DNA of 64,000 nucleotides from Eremophila alpestris peregrina (lineage: Eukaryota > Chordata > Aves > Passeriformes > Alaudidae). The number at the start of each line of letters is the position of its first letter. Positions within the stretch are counted from its first letter, which is position 1. Shown here one piece after another: positions 10,100 to 23,799 of the stretch. The stretch is from assembly GCA_009792885.1 (NCBI GenBank), contig WMCF01000023.1:11306013-11370012 (forward strand), given 5' to 3'. A program made the translations under genes and the position numbers. The notes beneath the pieces are model-generated. The model made no database searches. It saw only the letters and a list, made by a program, of their open reading frames with translations, and was not told the origin of the DNA.

Positions 10100-13000
10100 C
10101 AGAATCTTTGGGTAGAGTCTGTGCAGTGGATTCTGGTTAGAGGAGGAAGAAAACGTGAACCATCTGCAGGAAGTGAATTGGGTTGGTGTGGAAGCACAGG
10201 CAGAATGCGGGGAGCTTTGTATGAAATGCTGCCTGCTTCATTGGCCCCTCTGATTTGTAGTACCTTCCATGTCTTTCCCCCTGACCAACTTTCTTCTATC
10301 TGTATGCAGAATACAAATCCAGATAGCTTTACTGAAGTGAACAGAGCCATGCCACATTTGTTTTGGTTAAATATGAAATTAAAACTGGAGGGTTGTTTTC
10401 ATGCAGCAAACTTGGTAGGAGCATAAGGGAGAAATGCAACTTAAAATAGCATTTGGGAAATATATATAGCAAAATGAACAAACAATATGCAGTGAGTCAT
10501 GTCCAGCGGTTCTTGCAGTAAAAGAGAGGATCTTCTCTGAGGAAACTGGCTGGGAATAACTTAGGCTTGTCTGAAGCTGTAGCTACCCTCTGGGTACAGC
10601 GTTTTGGCAGTGGCCAGTGGATTCCTTTGTGGGTGCAGAGGTAATTGCAGGACTGGAGGACAGGCAATCATGCACTGAGAGACCCTGTACTGGATAGCAG
10701 AGAAATATTCCAGCACAGTTAAGTAAAAAATATTGAAAATCTGCTTTGTGTGGTGAGTGGAGATCCAGAACCACCACTTTACTCATGGCCAAGGGCTATG
10801 CTGGAGGATGCCCAAGGGACATGACAAATGCCACTGTCCTGAGGGAATCTGTTACAACAGTCATCCTCTTACCTGCTGCTATGCAGACCTATCTCATAAG
10901 CTGGTGGCACAGCTGCCCTGAAGCAAAACTAACTGTAGCAAGACAGAAGGCAGCAGCACAGGGCAGCTCTGCTTTTATGAGCTTTGAAACCACGAAGCCA
11001 GATAGAATTGGCCAGGCTGGGTGGCAGCAGTTTGGCCATCTCTATTAAATATAAAACTCAACACACAGCAGAGAGAAGGGGCTCTAATGACACTATTTCA
11101 GCTTTGTTCTCATGGTAACCATTATGTCATCAGGATACCATGGTTACTATAATACTACTTATATTTCAAATGTTAAAAAAAGGCAGAAGGAGGAAAAAAA
11201 ACTTTTCACAAAGTTGAGAAAAAGATGTGTTTATTCAGAACCAAGTAGTTACAAGGAAGAATTAACCAGGAGTTATTAATACTTCCTGAAAAGCCATTTT
11301 GAAACCGTGAAGGATTGTTTTATTTAGTAATTACTATTTCTTACTGTTTCTGCTGCTGTCCCTGTCACCATATGGTGCATGTCCTGGGGTTTCCCCTCTC
11401 AGCTTTGTCACCAGCAGCTATTTTGATAAATGCACACTGCAGAAGGTTAACACAGTCAGATTCAAAACTTTGGGAGCATAATTTGCACTTGAGTTATAAA
11501 CCTCAATTTGCACATAAGTCAAAAATAAAAAAAATCCAGAAGTATAAGATTGGCACTGTGAGGTTATCTCGTTTCAGAGGTTCATGCTAAGCAAAGGAAG
11601 TCTTGGCTTGGATGCTTTCAAGATGCTGAAGCATATGGCTCAGAGGAAAGCAGAATGGCAGCTTGCTATTCCTTGTTTGAGGACAAAAAGTATACTGATG
11701 GCAGGATGTTTGCAGGGCCTCAGGCCTGCAGACCTCTACAGCTACAGCATGAGAGACCTTTGCTGCAGGAGAGAACTGTGAGAATGTATGATTTTGAAAA
11801 TGGTCTGACAATGAGAAGTGAAAGAGCTTTAGATCATTTTATGTGTGGATCTAAAAAAAGGAACTAAAATAGACAATGCACATACTTCCAAAAGCAGCTG
11901 GTGTTTGTAGGGCTTTAGGTATTAGATAGCTGCTCAACTAAAGACTGTTTACAGAAATCACTGGGTGTTCTATGCATTGTTGGTGTCAGGTCCTGGGAGG
12001 TAGTTTGAGACAGAATCCACAAATACAGTGCATTTAAAATTTCAAAATCACTTTTTGGCACTCTTGAGAATTCAGGACTGATCATTTGGGCAAGGCTAAT
12101 TTTGAAATGGTTATTCAAAACTATTAACAAAATATTAGGTATTAAGATTTGATGGGGGAATTCTAAAATCAAAATAATTTTGTTAACGTACGTAATTGCC
12201 TGATCTTATCACCTGTATTGTTCTTCCTCTTTCCCCTGATACTTGTTACCACTGATTAAAGTATCTTTTTCTAAATGGGAAAGTGAATTTTTGAGGCTAG
12301 GGTTGAAGTTTTCTATACCAACTGAACAGGGCCATAACAGAGCAGGTGAGACTATTACAGGAGCATGAAACTACAGGAGCTGGATTTTAGATGCAATGTG
12401 AATTGAGAAGTACAGTATCTCACATATATATTTTCTATGTCTGTATACTCACAGCCATGAAAATTTGTTGTGCTAGCCAATAAGAAAAAGGACTAATGGC
12501 TGCTATGTAAACCTAACAGTGAAGAAACCAATGAGATGTGTACAGTCAATTCTGAAATGTTTCCCTTTAATACACATCCAGCTTCCTGAAGCATTAAAGT
12601 ACCTCACTTATCCTAGATTGATTTCATCTCCCTGCAGGATCCCTCCTGTCCATATCTAGCATTCAAATCATTGAGTGCATTTTTTTCCTTCTTGCTGTTG
12701 CATATTTTACATACAAATAGTCAAATCACAAGATTTTGCAAAAGGTAAACTAACAGCAATCACCAGCCAGACCTTCCCATACACAAAAATCCATACTCCG
12801 GCTTCAGTGATTCTAGGGGGGAAAAAAAGCACAAATCTGAAAGAAAGGGTTGATGCTATAGAGAATATTCCTCTTGACTATAAAAATTTCCATGCCAGCA
12901 AACAGCTAGTGGTGTTTCTAGCAAATTCCCTCTCTCTAGATTAAACAATCAGCTGCCCTTTCTTAATGTTCACTGTAGCCTAGCTCATTTTGTACATCTG

Positions 13001-14430
13001 TTGTAGTCTTGCAAATATTAGTAAACAAGCCTTTCACAGCATGCCTTGCTGCTAAGCAGCACAGACAGACACTTGAGATAGCTGGAGTCTCTATAGCTGG
13101 GTATGGCTAAAGATTTTTTACCTGTTTATCTGTCTGATTTAATAGTCCTCTTGATCCAGCGCTGAGAAAATTTATGTCCAAAATCATCCAAAACTGCAAA
13201 CAAATACATTTGGTCCAAGAGTACCATAGAAAAATGTTCCACAGAAAATACCTTCAGATTTGAAATAGTCCTACCAAGGTCAGAAATATTTTAAAATATG
13301 GGAATTTAGATAATTCGTTCATGAAGTGGTAATTTCTGTGATGCTTCCTAAGTTTTCCATGTGTCTGTGATAAATGTCCTTTGTTACTGAAGTTCATTCC
13401 TTTCCATTATACAGCAGCAATTATGGTTGCACATAGAGATGTAAAGGATGTATATGAACAATGGGGACCTTGAGGGATGGCAGGTTAAAATACTGAACCA
13501 GGGAAATAAAACTGATTAGGGCCCTATGATCAATACCCTGAGCAGAGATAATTTTAGTATTTATTTCTGTGAGATCACCACCATAGAAAATAACTCTTGG
13601 TGTTTTAATAGAATCTTGATGTCTGAAAAAAACACCTTTAATATATTGGTAAAATACAAGATTTGTCTGTGGTTTAATTAGGTTTCAGGGCATTTGATCA
13701 GCTAAGAATTTTAATTTATACATTATGGCAGGTAACATAAAGACAAGATATACATCCCTTTGCTGAAAATAACTTCATTAGGAAACCACGGACCTACATA
13801 TTGTGTGTAGTCATCAGAAGTTGGCATATGCTCTGCAAGACGGCTTTGTCTGGCACCTGAAGCTGTTGTCAAGCTTTTTCTTTGAATTCTTCTAGTTGGT
13901 ATTCGTTCCCAGTCTCGTTGTCACTTAGCTCTGCTGAACTGCCAGCAGCAGAGCCCTTTCTTTCTGCCTGTTGTGACACAGCCAGTTCACCAGGCACTGC
14001 TCAGAAGTTACTCCAAGCTGTGACATATGGGAGCTTATGAATCAGGTTTTCCCAGTTGGAAAAGTATCAATAATGAAGAATGACAATGAAAAAAACCTGA
14101 GTAAGAAGAGCCTTATTGCTATTGTTTAACAGCACTGTCTGCCATGCAATTTATTACCTCTCTACATGCAACATACAAACACTGTTAAAGTTCATATACT
14201 GCAAGAAATATAGAATTTTAACTTTTTGTGTTAACCACATGAGAAAGAAATAAGGCATTCTCATTATCCAGTGCTTAGGAAGGCACACCAGTTGGTGCTG
14301 TGACACTCACAGTAGGAGTACTGACATGGGATCCATATGGCACTTGAGCATGGAATTCAGCAAGAGAAATGGAAAGGTCATCCAAACTTCAGCTGGAGAG
14401 AGAGCTTCTTCCTAAGATAAAAAAGAAATT
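10100..14430. other. Non-coding stretch
   Basis: No gene is supported. A 45-nt minus-strand exon-like piece lies at 10873-10917 (acceptor tagttttgcttcag, donor CAG|GTAAGA). An imperfect palindrome, GTAACCAT...ATGGTTAC, lies at 11115-11147. Scattered open frames under 110 codons show no family features. Confidence 0.5.
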
Positions 14431-14436
14431 ACTTAC

Positions 14437-14558
14437 CTGTGGCCAACTGTTGTATCACTGCATATAGTGGTATAACATCTAATATCCCTAACTGCATCTT
14501 TATCCATACTCTGTAGCTTTATCTTCTTAAAATGGAGCAGGGGTGGACTGTCACAGGC
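14437..14558 (-). other. Exon-like segment with strong splice sites (122 nt)
   Basis: On the minus strand a pyrimidine-rich tract ending catcctgctcag is followed by 122 nt open in one frame (ACDSPPLLHFKKIKLQ at its start) and then a perfect donor, CCACAG|GTAAGT. The upstream side is 80 bp from the solo LTR at 14640. It could be an exon of a long non-coding RNA, a coding exon, or a pseudo-exon. No homology is recognised. Confidence 0.25.
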
Positions 14559-14639
14559 CTGAGCAGGATGAGGCAACCAGCAAATGAGTATTATTAAAGA
14601 AAGTGAGTGCACTTGCTGCAAGCTCTGAGGATTATTGGT

Positions 14640-15138
14640 TGTGCTGGTTTTGACTGGGCTTGAGTTAATTTCCTTCACATTAACAGACGTGGGGTTGTGT
14701 TTCAGATTTATGCTGGAAACTGTGCTGGTAATTCAGGGATGTTTTCATTATTGCTGGGCAGGGCGTGCACAGAGCCAAGGCCTTTTCTGCCTCTCCACCC
14801 CATCAATGGGGAGGCTGGGAGAGCACAAGAAATTGGGAGGGAACACAGTCAGGACAGCTGACCCCAGCTGCCCAGAGGGACATTCCTCACCATACGGCAC
14901 CAGGCAGGGCAAGAAGGTGGAAGGGGGATGTTTGGAGTGATGACATTTGCCTTCCCCAGTCACAGTTACTGTGGTGGAGCCCGGCTGTGCTGGGCATGGC
15001 TGAACACCTGCCTGCCCTTGGGAAGAAGGGAATCCATTTTGCTTTACCTATAAAACTGTCTTTACCTCAACCCATGAGTTTTCCCACTTTTACCGTTCTG
15101 ATTCTCTCCCTCATCCCACTGTGGAGGGAGTGAGGGAG
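14640..15138 (+). mobile_element. Solo LTR of an avian endogenous retrovirus
   Basis: The segment begins tgtgctggttttgactgggc and runs through conserved pieces of a familiar avian LTR: cagggatgttttcattattg, aaggccttttctgcctctcc, gacagctgaccccagctg, gtttggagtgatgaca, gctgaacacctgcctgccc, ttacctataaaactgtcttt and gattctctccctcatcccac. A polyadenylation-like ataaaa lies near 15050. No internal retroviral genes flank it, so it is a solo LTR left by recombination. It seems to have lost part of its middle (promoter region) and the last few tens of bases, so it is old and probably inactive. Confidence 0.85.
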
Positions 15139-17724
15139 TTACATTTCATCTTTTCATCTATTTCTTACATAAAATAACATTACCAGAACAAAGCAATAGG
15201 CAAGCTTAGAATGGTGAGCCCTGGTCATTAGGGCCCTTTGCAAAGTGCTGCTTTGTCAGAGGAATGGAGCTTGGTTAATTGAAAGTGGGCTGTTGAGAAC
15301 GGTTTTGGTTTTAGCTGGCTTCTTAATGCACACCTGACGGCTTGGAACTATAGGAGAGAAAGGAGGGATTCCTTCAGTAATGTAGCTCTCAACGATTAAA
15401 AGTCTCCCTCTGGCTGCACTTGTCAAAGGGACAAGTTGCAGACTGTCTCTGGGGATGTAGCTTGACTTTCCTGTAGTGCCACCCGATGCCTATGAAGACT
15501 TAAATAAACGGCCTCGAGTGAATCACTGTGAATCACTGGGCTTTCAGCCTTCACCAGGGAGGGCCCCAGGCACTGGGAGTGGAGTGGGTGGGATATGAGG
15601 GGAGAAAAAAGGCTCACAGCCTGAGGACATGCTCTCATTCCTGGTCTGGAGGGTCAAGATAGGACACTGTGCGATGAGACTGCAGTACTGTTTTGTGTGT
15701 TAGTGTCACTGAAGATGCAAATATATCAGCAGTATATCAGCAAAACGGTACATCAGAGTATTAACTGAAGTAATAGGAGAATTCCTTCTAAACTGAAAAT
15801 ATAGGTCAAAACTCTTAAGTACTTCAGTTTCATTCTTGAATTCTCCAGAGCATGCTTTACTTTGAGCTTTTGTAATTTATTTAAATGCTATGGCTGTGGA
15901 CAAAGCTGCCTTACTTCCCCCTTAGCCTCTTGCTCCACACCTAACTTCAAAGGGACTATTCTGAGCTCATACCTGCATATATTTGAGTTAGTATACAAAA
16001 CAAACACGCTCAAAGGTCACACTCGTCCATGGCATAAGCCAGGGCAATTCCTTTTGAAACTGATGCAAGTTATGTCTATGTATATCCAGAATCGACTAAG
16101 TCTTAAAAGGCCTCAAGTTTGATTTTTCTATTTCTGTGTTCTTCATGAGAATGCCTAGAGCTGTTTGAATGCAAATAACTATTGAAACAGTTCGACAGTT
16201 AGGAAACAAAAGACTTAAGAATAAGTTCCTGTTCATTTGCCAAAGTATCAACTGAAAGATCCCTTCCAGTTTCCATTGCAATGTGGTGGTGAGAGACTTC
16301 CTAAAGCAGCACTGAGGCATGACTAGACCCGAATTCCAAAGTCACTTCTATCTGAGATCCATTTTGCTCCTTAAATTTACAGTATTTTAATTCCTTCATT
16401 TAAATGTCAATTCTGTGGACATTAACTCTTTTAGAGGGTGGAAGTCCTGTCTATATTTATTGATGCAATGCCCCTGAGAGAGAAACAAAAGGGTGACCTT
16501 TGGTTTCAATTTAATGTCACCAGCACTCAAGTGACCTGGTGTGTCTCTTGTTGAAACGCACACAAAACTAACACAGGAGGTGCTCTTGCTTGTGTTATTG
16601 CTCACTTCCTATTTCCAATTTAAGAATATGTTAGTAAAGAGTGTTACACAAACTGTTGATACTGTTTTAACAAGAAATGTAGTACAATGCATTGTAGGAG
16701 TACAGAGTGATACAATTTTCCTCTGTGGGCTGGAGAAAGTATTTTTCTAAATGTTCGGATTACACAGACTACATAAGATTAGCCTAGTTGTTGCTAATTG
16801 CAGGTGTTCTAACACCCACCTTCTCCTCTTATATGGTTTTATCATGGCTGGCATCATTATTTAGTCATTACAGCAGTGGACAAGGAGTCAGAATTCCTGG
16901 CTCCTGAGAGTAATTTGGGTGATTTACTGGGTTTTTGTGTCCTTGAATCAGTCAGAGCTCAGTCGCTTTGTGCCCCCATCCCTTCATCTCAAAGCAGAAG
17001 TAATCTGGAGGTTCATGTATTTATTCTTTCCCACTCTGCAGTTAAAGAGAAAATAAATGTAAACATTTTGTCTCAAAATCTGGTATTTGAAAATTTGTGT
17101 TTATCAGGAATCGGGCCAAACTTTTTCCCACTTCACTCCAAATCAATTAATGCAAAACCAGCACACATGGCAATATTGAAATGCTTCCCTTTCTGTGGGT
17201 CAAAAAGTTACAATAAGTGCTGATTAAGAAATGGAGGCCTCAGATACTTCTGTAGTCCCAAAGTGAATTGGCTCTATTATGTTTCCTGAACTTCTGGGTT
17301 TTTATTTGAATTCAGTTCAACTTGGCTGTGTTTTTGCCTTGTCTCTGTGTCACCTGAGCAATTAGTGATTGTCATGCCAATCCACTAGGTCTCCCTAAAT
17401 TGCCTAGGGCCAGGTGAGTCCCAGGGCACACTGTTGGTTGCCCTACCTTGTGCCCATTCAGAATTAACAGCAGAACTCAGCTGGGATTGAACTGAGAAAG
17501 TACGAGGCAGTGGTACTGAAGTTCACAGGTGCAAATTAATATTGATGTGACTCAGAACCATTTCAGTTTGGCTCAAAACCTGAAGTTTATTGGTGAGAAG
17601 GAGCAAAGGCCAAGGCTCTTGGCATCAGGAGACTGAAGCAATCCCTTCATCTACCACATTCATGATAGTGGTGTCAGGGAGAAATCCAACAGAGCATGTG
17701 GCAGGACAAATGGGAAAATGCAGG

Positions 17725-17751
17725 ATATACAAGAACACAGTTCTTGTATAT
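17725..17751. repeat. Perfect 12-bp inverted repeat with 3-nt loop
   Basis: atatacaagaac, then aca, then gttcttgtatat: both arms pair perfectly. The core resembles two hexamer half-sites of a steroid-receptor element, but the spacing is 2 bp too short for a glucocorticoid response element. Function is unknown. Confidence 0.9.
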
Positions 17752-18560
17752 GAGTTTGGAAATCTGGGTGGGCGAAATGGTTTGTACATCATGAGGAAAA
17801 AGATAGTCAATATAAAATTTCAGAATCCTGTGATTCTGTCATGGGCCATGATGTCTGAAGAGAGACTACATTTTTATCTGGAAAATGCCTTTCAAAAGCA
17901 AAGTCAATGACTTTAGCAAACTGCCCCCCTCCCAAGGGGCATTTGGCCATCAGTTTAGAGATGTTTAAATAGATCTAATAAGAGTAAATTCAGTGAACCT
18001 TCATGCTGTCCAAATATTTTCCAACATGTCAAAAGCAGAGACTTTTCAAAAAGGTTAGAGGTACCAGAGATACCAGAACTACAGAAACCAGCCTGGACCT
18101 TCTAGAAAACTAACATCTAAGGAAAATATTAACCAGAACATGATTTTTGGGAAAAAAAAAAAAAAAACATATTTTCTTGCAGTACAAAGTTTGTTTTTGG
18201 CTGCCACTTCAACTTATTTTCAGGAAGGCAAAGAATTGGAGCAGGAATGGCTGAAATTTCACTGGGATGTTTGAAAATCAGTTCCCAATTCCTAGCTTCT
18301 GTCTGAGTCCTGTAATTCTGTGTCCTGTGGCACTCTGAGCTCTCAACCAGCGCTCCAGTGGGGTGTTCTAAACCTCCTGATTTGTTCTGCCTGTATCTAA
18401 ATGTCACTTCTGGCTCTGAAAACCACTTAGGGTACTTCAGGAATGCTCTCTCAAGGCAGCTGTCACCTCCTGGGAGAAAACAACAGCTTCCAGTGAATGG
18501 CACCAAATGATTAGAAAAGACTCAGGAGGAGAGGGAGGAGGGGAAAGGCATTTGTCAATA

Positions 18561-18603
18561 TTTTTTTGTTGGTTTGGTTTTTGGTTGTTGTTGTTGTTTT
18601 TTT
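18561..18603. repeat. T/G-rich low-complexity tract including (TTG)n
   Basis: This is a run of T with interspersed GG followed by four ttg units and a T7 tail. It is simple sequence. Confidence 0.85.
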
Positions 18604-21600
18604 CCCCAGTGATATTAAAGTGTATGGTTGCATCCTGTGTTTGAATGCTGGGTCAGAGCAGAGACTGTAAAGTTGCCATATTTTATGCCTGGTATGTTTA
18701 GGAGCCTGAGCAAGAGGGAGCCAGAGGGGGATTTTTATATGGAGTTATTGATATGTGTGACCAACAATAAGCAAATTAAATCCAGGTCAGAAATTTTGAG
18801 AAGCTCTTCAGTCATCATGAAAAATTAGCGGCTTGTTTTTTTTTTTTTTAAATTTGCATAGATAAACCTGGACGTTCCTGGGGCCTGCTCTGTTATGGTC
18901 CGACTGCTTGACCTGGATATTTCTACCACATATTTTTGCAGAATTCCCCAACCTGTGGTGATTGGAGGAGTTGGAAAATTCTAGGATGTTTGGAAACACG
19001 ACTGCTTCTTAATGCATGGGATTTTTTTCACCCCAGGGGCCTGGATATTCTCTCTCTTTCATATTACTCTCTCAGTTTTCATGTAGGCTCTAAATAAGTG
19101 TTACTGCTGTGTGGATCTACTGGTTTTGTCTTTCTGTTATGCTGTGCTTTTAAATAATCATCAGGAGTGCTTAGAGCACAGGATGGGCACCTTTCCCATC
19201 TGGTTTTATAAGCATAAATAAGTACTTATAAAAAAGACAGCTGTGGCAGCTCCCCCTCTTCTCTGATAGATCTCTCTTCAAAGCTGTGGATCAAAAGAGC
19301 AGTGCAAATATTCAGCAGCAGGGACCATGACTCTTGAGTACTGGCACAGAAGAGTCCCATGTGAACTTTTAAGCCTGCATAACTAACCTTCCAAAATGCA
19401 GGTTGGAAAAATAATAAACACAGTTATCTTGCCAGCAGGGAAGGAAAGTGCCTCCTGTCAGTCAGAGCAACTCTCAGAGGCATTGCAGTCATGTCTGGAA
19501 GCTGAAGGCAGCCTGTGTGAGGCCCTCTGCCTTCAGAAATGTGACAGAAATTCAAGGCTGCTTTCACTGAGACACCAGAAAAATGCACTGCAAGAGACTC
19601 AAGAGATCTAAATTAAAATTCCATCTCTGACACAGACCTTTGGAGTGTATGAGCAAATTACCATGTCCCTCAGTTCCTTCCGGTAAGAAAAAAAGATGAC
19701 AATATTTTTTCTCTCTGTCTTGTATCGGAGCACCAGACTGAGGCCATTTCTCAGTAAATAGATGTGTTGGAACCCAAGCCCTCTTGGGGTAGCTAAACAA
19801 GAAATACAGAAGTAAAAATAGGTGTAAGTAGGCAACTAAATTATTTCCAATACCTTGAAATTAATGTGGGATGTGCTGGTTTTGCTTTTATATACTAAAT
19901 AAATAAAATTTATCTTTTTATGAAGACAGGTGAACTTTTATTGAAGAGTATAAAACTTACTTGGGAGAAAGGCAAGTAAAAAGCATGACTGTAGACAACT
20001 ATTTTCCTCATATAAAACCAATGATGCAAGAGAGAATTTTATTACTGCATATGCTCACAAAACTGCTCAAAACCAGCTCATCGTCTATCCTACCCCTAAA
20101 CCTAGTGGCAGATCAGTAAGGGAAATTATCAGAAATGCCTAAAGCTTCCTCTTGTGCTCTAGATGTTGTTGGTTTTGTTTTCAAATCTCATTTCAGCCTG
20201 TCTTTGGATGCCAAAGATTGATGTAACAAAACATCTGCTGCTATCCTGAAACGACATCTCTGGTTGGTAAAATTACTTTTGTTTCCTTAAAGTTGGTTAC
20301 AAAATCTGGTATTTTACAGTAGAGAATGTATCTCCTCCCTAACCAATACTCATCCCTGACTGTGACTAAACAAACCAGGTTCTTTGCTGTCTGGCTGTCC
20401 ATCTGTAAAGAGCATTCCTTAAATCAGTGATCTCCTTATGCAGGATTTTGTAGCACCATAAACAAATGTGTGAGGCAGTACAGGACAGCAGATAAGCAAA
20501 GTGGTGTTTTAGGTGTGCAATCCCACGCTGAGTGAAGGGTTGTTTCCCATCCTGAATGACTGAGGAAAGGGGAGGGCAAAGGAAACTGCAGTAACTCCAC
20601 AGCTCCATAGATGTCACCAGCTTTTCGCTCCAGCCTTCCCCAGAACCAATTTTGGTTCGTACCTATCTCCCTCCAGCCATTTATTCTGTAGCCCCAGAGG
20701 GACTGGTTTTTGGATGATGGAATACTGCAGAGTGCAAATTAAAAGCTGCCAGCAGTGAGCTGTGCCTGGACAGGAGATACAAAATGGAAAACGTAAACAG
20801 TAACACAGTACTTTTTCAATCACATCTTAAGCAAACATACTCATACTTACTTAACAGGAGTCCTACAACAGTGTGAACTTATTTTTTAGATATTGAGAGC
20901 TAAATCATTATGGCATTTCCTGAGCTTTGTTTAAAATGATTTATGAAGGTTTTCTGCAACATTTTGCTTCCTTCTGGGATTCTCACGTAAAAATCCAAAC
21001 CACATAATTTCCGTTCTCATAACACCCACAGCAGTCTTGAACTGTTCTTTTGGAGCTGGGAACTTGACTACAAAATGGCAAGAGCAGTTCCAAAAAGGAA
21101 AAAGAAGGAAAAAGACCCCCTTACATCCTCACAGAGAATAACTTAGGTGCTGATTTCTGATAAGGAGCCAAAGGTGTGAAGATAGGACAAGGGAGAAGGG
21201 GAACAGAGAACAAAGAGGAGGATTTGCTTATTGAAAAGAGCTTTTTTTGTAGCATAAAGCAACCTCTTTAGTAAACAACTCGATCAGCATGAGAGATTGA
21301 TTTGTTAGATAAAGAGCAGCACCCCAGAGATTTCAGATTTGAGTCCCAAGTGAAGCAGCTGCCTCTGCTCTGGGGAGGGTGGCTGTGCATTCACTGTACC
21401 ACTGTCCCACCACACACACCTTTGCTTGGTGGTCCTGGGGTTCATTGATTCTGGGAGTCAAAGCCCTACTTAGGGCTCTGAGCACAGCTTATCTCTACTA
21501 CATCAGTGGGGAAAAGCTCTAAGTGGTTGTTGTTGTGTTCAAGTGAAGATGCAGATGGTTTGAGGGCAGGTTTGTACTTCAGTATTTGACTGGAGGCGTG

Positions 21601-23799
21601 GGGAGGCAGGCAATGCTTGCAGAGAAACTTCTTTAGTCCTTGTATGACAGGTATCTGAGGGGCTCTGGCAGCACAGCTAGAGCTTGGCCAGCCCTGGCTA
21701 AACGGACCCAAAACAGCCCTGGCACCAGCCCAAGCACAGTGTCCTGACACAGGCTTCACTCTGTTCCTCATGAGATTTATTTTCAAGACTGCCCCAAAGA
21801 GTGGTACTTTCCTGGCTCGAAGTTTAAGTCAGGCACAGGAGGCAGCATGGAGAGATGAGAGAGCAAGGTCAGGAGAGGGGCAGGTCATGGCAGGGGCCAA
21901 TAATGTCGGGTTGCTGGGATCTTTGGGACACAAAGTTTGTCCAAGAGATCAGACAGCTGGCTGGCCCATAGCCATGCACCTAGAGGGGGATGCAGAGCAG
22001 GACAATGCTTTTCTCTTGAATTTTGAAGAAATTTCTCAGGGTAGTGGGGAGAAATACTATAAACCAACACATTTTCTTCAGGATTTCCAATTTTTTAACT
22101 TGTATCTTAAAATATATTTAAAAGCTTTGTTAGAAAGTGATCCTAAAGAATTTGAAAATACATATTAGCTCAGCTGGTAGTGACCCTGCAACACTCCACT
22201 GTTAATAAGTAATCAGAATTTTTCATACAATGCATTCCACCTTTGGATGGAGGACCATCCCCTAATTTGGTGTACAAGGCTGTACTTCAGTGCAAGATCA
22301 CCACCAGTGCTATTGCTGTGAATTAACACTGGTGTAATAGCAAGTAGAATTTGTTCCTAAAGGAGAGGCAGTGAAAAATGAACATATACTATAATTTCCC
22401 AAGTGGTAGATTTTCATATTATTTATGTTCATTCAGGATTTGAATCTTGGAGACTGAATTAATTTCAGATCTCCTACCACCTGACCCAAAACAAAACCCA
22501 AACAGCTGTGTTTGTTACTGCTTGGTAATATATTTTTCCAGGAAAACACAGCTTAATCTGGGCTCTGCTGAAATAGCTGTCTGTTGTTTGTGCTTCAAAA
22601 GCACACCAGTAAAGAAAGAGAATGAGTATCTGCCTACCCCAGAAACTGTACCTTTTAATTTTGGTGCAGTGCAATAGTGTGTCAAAAATGGGTGTGGAAC
22701 AAAGTTTTCTAATCCTGTTCAATGCAAAGGAAGGAGATGGTAAAACTAGAAGAGTACTATGAGGAAGTGCTTAGTTTAGTTTATTGTTTGAAACAGAAAA
22801 AAACACGCTGTTCAAGAAAAGGGGCAATGACCCAAGAGAATGCAAATGTGCAGGCAGGAGTAGAAATTCTGAGAACAGAAGAGTCCACTTTCTGCAGCAA
22901 TATGTGAAATAGGGACCAAAATTATGCTCATTCACCATATTGATCATGGCACATGATTTAATCCCTGAATGACATCAATAATGTGGACCTTTGTCACAAC
23001 TCAAAATTTGACAAAAAAACCAAAACACTTGGGACCCAACACTGAGCTTTTGGAAGGAGTCGGCTTTTTCTTAACACCAGTAGTGACAGGCTGGGTCCTG
23101 TGGGGGCAGAGAGAAATGTTTTAGCCTGCTCTAGTGCAGTCAGACCTTTGGGGATTCAGGCTTCTCTGCCTGGAGCAGTAAAGGAGTTGTCTTTTGTGCT
23201 GAACTCTGAAGGTGGAAGGCAGCTGAGATCTCAAATGGTTTCAGTTGTTTTACGTGAGGGGCAGAATGTCATGGTGACTGGAAATGCAGCTTGTGGATGG
23301 ACAGACACAAAGTGCTGTGTTCTCCTGCACACAGTTCAAGTAAGGTGTCTTGAGACTGCTCTGGATCATTCTTTTCTGAACTTCTTTTTTTTATGTGCAG
23401 TGATGCTCAGAGATGGAGATGGCCACATGTGTGAATGGGAAATTCACCAGTATTCACATCTGTCTATACATTTAAATGACAGAAGAAAAGAAGCTTTTCA
23501 TCTCTTTTATTTCAAGAAACAGAGTTCTGGTCTATTCTTTTCATGCAACTTCCTAATGAGCAGACAATAAGACTGTTACATACTTTTGTAATGAATAGAT
23601 TATGTGGTTGAAAAAGGAAGCATTATTTCAATTAGTTATGCCAGTTGTGAATTATAATGCAATTTTAATTGAAGAAAAGGGAAACCCACATGAATATCCA
23701 CTGCATTAATCAAGATGAGATGCCTTGCAGTGAATACTGAATGAATAATAATGAAACACAAAGAATAAAATATCACAGTTTAGAGATATTATACCTTAC

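Larger units (their letters stand above)
15140..23795. other. Non-coding stretch
   Basis: No gene is supported in these 8.6 kb. The longest open frame is 23100-23570 (plus, 156 codons); it has no recognisable motif, no upstream regulatory context and ordinary base composition, and is most likely chance. Low-complexity tracts occur at 18150-18167 (poly-A) and 18561-18603. One perfect hairpin lies at 17725-17751. Confidence 0.5.

Noticed and set aside
17731..17745. Glucocorticoid response element
   Set aside because: The half-sites are 2 bp closer than the consensus spacing of three bases, and one half does not match.
19870..19890. Second LTR start (gtgctggttttgc)
   Set aside because: Only about a dozen bases match the LTR start and nothing downstream follows the LTR consensus.
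23100..23570. Plus-strand frame of 156 codons
   Set aside because: It has no motif, signal peptide or membrane segment, and no homology I recognise. One or two frames this long are expected by chance in 64 kb of this composition.
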